Below, piece after piece: positions 4,546-5,277 of a stretch of DNA of 5,277 nucleotides. A program made the translations under genes and the position numbers. Position 1 is the stretch's first letter. The number at the start of each line of letters is the position of its first letter. The notes under the pieces are model-generated. The model worked only from the letters and a program-made list of their open reading frames with translations, did no database searches and was not told the origin of the DNA. This DNA is from Spirochaetaceae bacterium (GTDB taxonomy: Bacteria > Spirochaetota > Spirochaetia > DSM-2461), in NCBI GenBank assembly GCA_003246505.1, contig QKAI01000295.1, forward strand, positions 1 to 5,277, read 5' to 3'.

Positions 4546-5277
4546 ATGATTGTATTAGGCATAGAGACGTCCTGCGACGAATGTTCCCTGGCCCTTGTCG
4601 AGGACGGGCGTAACATCCTCAGTAACGAAATAGCCACGCAGATAGAACTGCATAAGCCCTGGTACGGGGTGGTGCCGGAAATCGCCTCCCGGCTCCATGT
4701 GCAGTGGATCGACGGGGTGAGGGAGAAGGCCTTCGCCGCGGCGGGGCTGGAACTGAAGGATGTGGGGGGCATCGCCGTCACGGCCCGTCCCGGCCTCATG
4801 GGTTCCCTCATGGTGGGACTCTCCTACGGCAAGGGGCTCGCCTGGGCCCTGGGCGTTCCCATGGTGGGCATCAACCATGTGAAGGCCCACCTCTACGCCC
4901 CCCATCTGGAATATGACATCCCCTATCCCTACCTGGGGGTGATCCTGTCCGGGGGGCATACCATGATCTGCCGGGTGGACGGTTTCGACGAGATAGAGGT
5001 ACTGGGTACCACCGTGGACGACGCCTGCGGCGAGGCCTTTGACAAGGTGGCCAAGTTTTACGACCTGGGGTACCCGGGGGGCGTGGCCATCGACAGGCTG
5101 GCCCGGAGCGGGGACGACCGGGCCTTCAATTTCCCCCTGCCCAATCTTCACAAGGGGGGCCACGAATACGATGTCTCCTACTCGGGCCTCAAAACGGCGG
5201 TCATCAATCAGCTGGACCAGTTCCGTGTGGGCGACGCTCCGGCCACTCCCGAGAACATCGCCGCCTCCTTTCAGAAA
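4546..5277 (+). CDS. tsaD: tRNA N6-adenosine threonylcarbamoyltransferase TsaD (C-terminus cut by window edge)
   Basis: Catalytic subunit that transfers the threonylcarbamoyl group to A37 of ANN-decoding tRNAs (t6A), acting in the cytoplasm with TsaB and TsaE after TsaC makes the activated intermediate. Older names are gcp, ygjD and O-sialoglycoprotein endopeptidase. Seen in 244 residues: N-terminus MIVLGIETSCDE (1-12) with an ASKHA fold phosphate loop, VPEIASRLH (43-51), the metal-binding HVKAH (His111 and His115, the positions expected for the family), LSGGHT (134-139), and VDDACGEAFDKVAK with the following GYPGG. The family normally has about 340 aa, so about 95 residues lie outside the window. 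Start: AGGAG 6 nt before the ATG. Residue 13 is Cys where most members have Thr (CDE-T). No defect is visible. tsaB, tsaC and tsaE are not in the window. Confidence 0.97.
   Translation, partial: MIVLGIETSCDECSLALVEDGRNILSNEIATQIELHKPWYGVVPEIASRLHVQWIDGVREKAFAAAGLELKDVGGIAVTARPGLMGSLMVGLSYGKGLAWALGVPMVGINHVKAHLYAPHLEYDIPYPYLGVILSGGHTMICRVDGFDEIEVLGTTVDDACGEAFDKVAKFYDLGYPGGVAIDRLARSGDDRAFNFPLPNLHKGGHEYDVSYSGLKTAVINQLDQFRVGDAPATPENIAASFQK

Noticed and set aside
4555..5163. 202-aa minus-strand open frame opposite tsaD
   Set aside because: Antisense shadow; TsaD motifs including HVKAH at the expected positions are on the plus strand.

Overview
The window looks like chromosome from a fairly GC-rich member of the Spirochaetales (Treponema/Spirochaeta/Borrelia side). 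The main argument is gene order. A flgF(flhO)-flgG pair and a short rod-binding FlgJ-type gene are followed by a group-2 (RpoS-like) sigma factor and then tsaD. As I recall it, the Borrelia burgdorferi chromosome has the same backbone (flhO, flgG, flgA, flgI, rpoS, one small gene, gcp/tsaD). No flgA or flgI is present here; a one-domain FlgJ sits in their place. The genus is inference and was not tested by a search.

Layout: a tRNA-dihydrouridine synthase (Dus family) on the minus strand runs off the left edge (1-606). Next, also on the minus strand, is an unrecognised membrane protein of 169 aa (700-1209) with about five hydrophobic segments. A 143-bp divergent region (1210-1352) carries promoter-like elements for both directions and a 13-bp palindrome. 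From 1353 everything is on the plus strand: flgF (1353-2201), flgG (2230-3024) and flgJ-like (3030-3371) form a tight operon for the distal rod. Its start has a sigma-28-like promoter so close to the ATG that the message may be leaderless. A 211-bp AT-rich regulatory region (3372-3582) follows and contains a full-consensus sigma-54 promoter. Then come an RpoS-like sigma factor (3583-4419), a strong intrinsic terminator (4440-4485), a good sigma-70 promoter, and tsaD (4546 to the right edge), which makes the universal t6A modification of tRNA.

How the parts fit: the rod genes are probably served by the flagellar sigma factor. The sigma gene behind them appears to be switched separately by RpoN plus an enhancer-binding activator. 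tsaD is insulated from it by the terminator and has a housekeeping promoter. The most notable point is the textbook sigma-54 promoter directly in front of an RpoS-like gene in the Borrelia-like position, which suggests that an RpoN-to-RpoS cascade may exist in a spirochaete that is not an obvious Borrelia. I see no mobile elements, CRISPR arrays, tRNA or rRNA genes.
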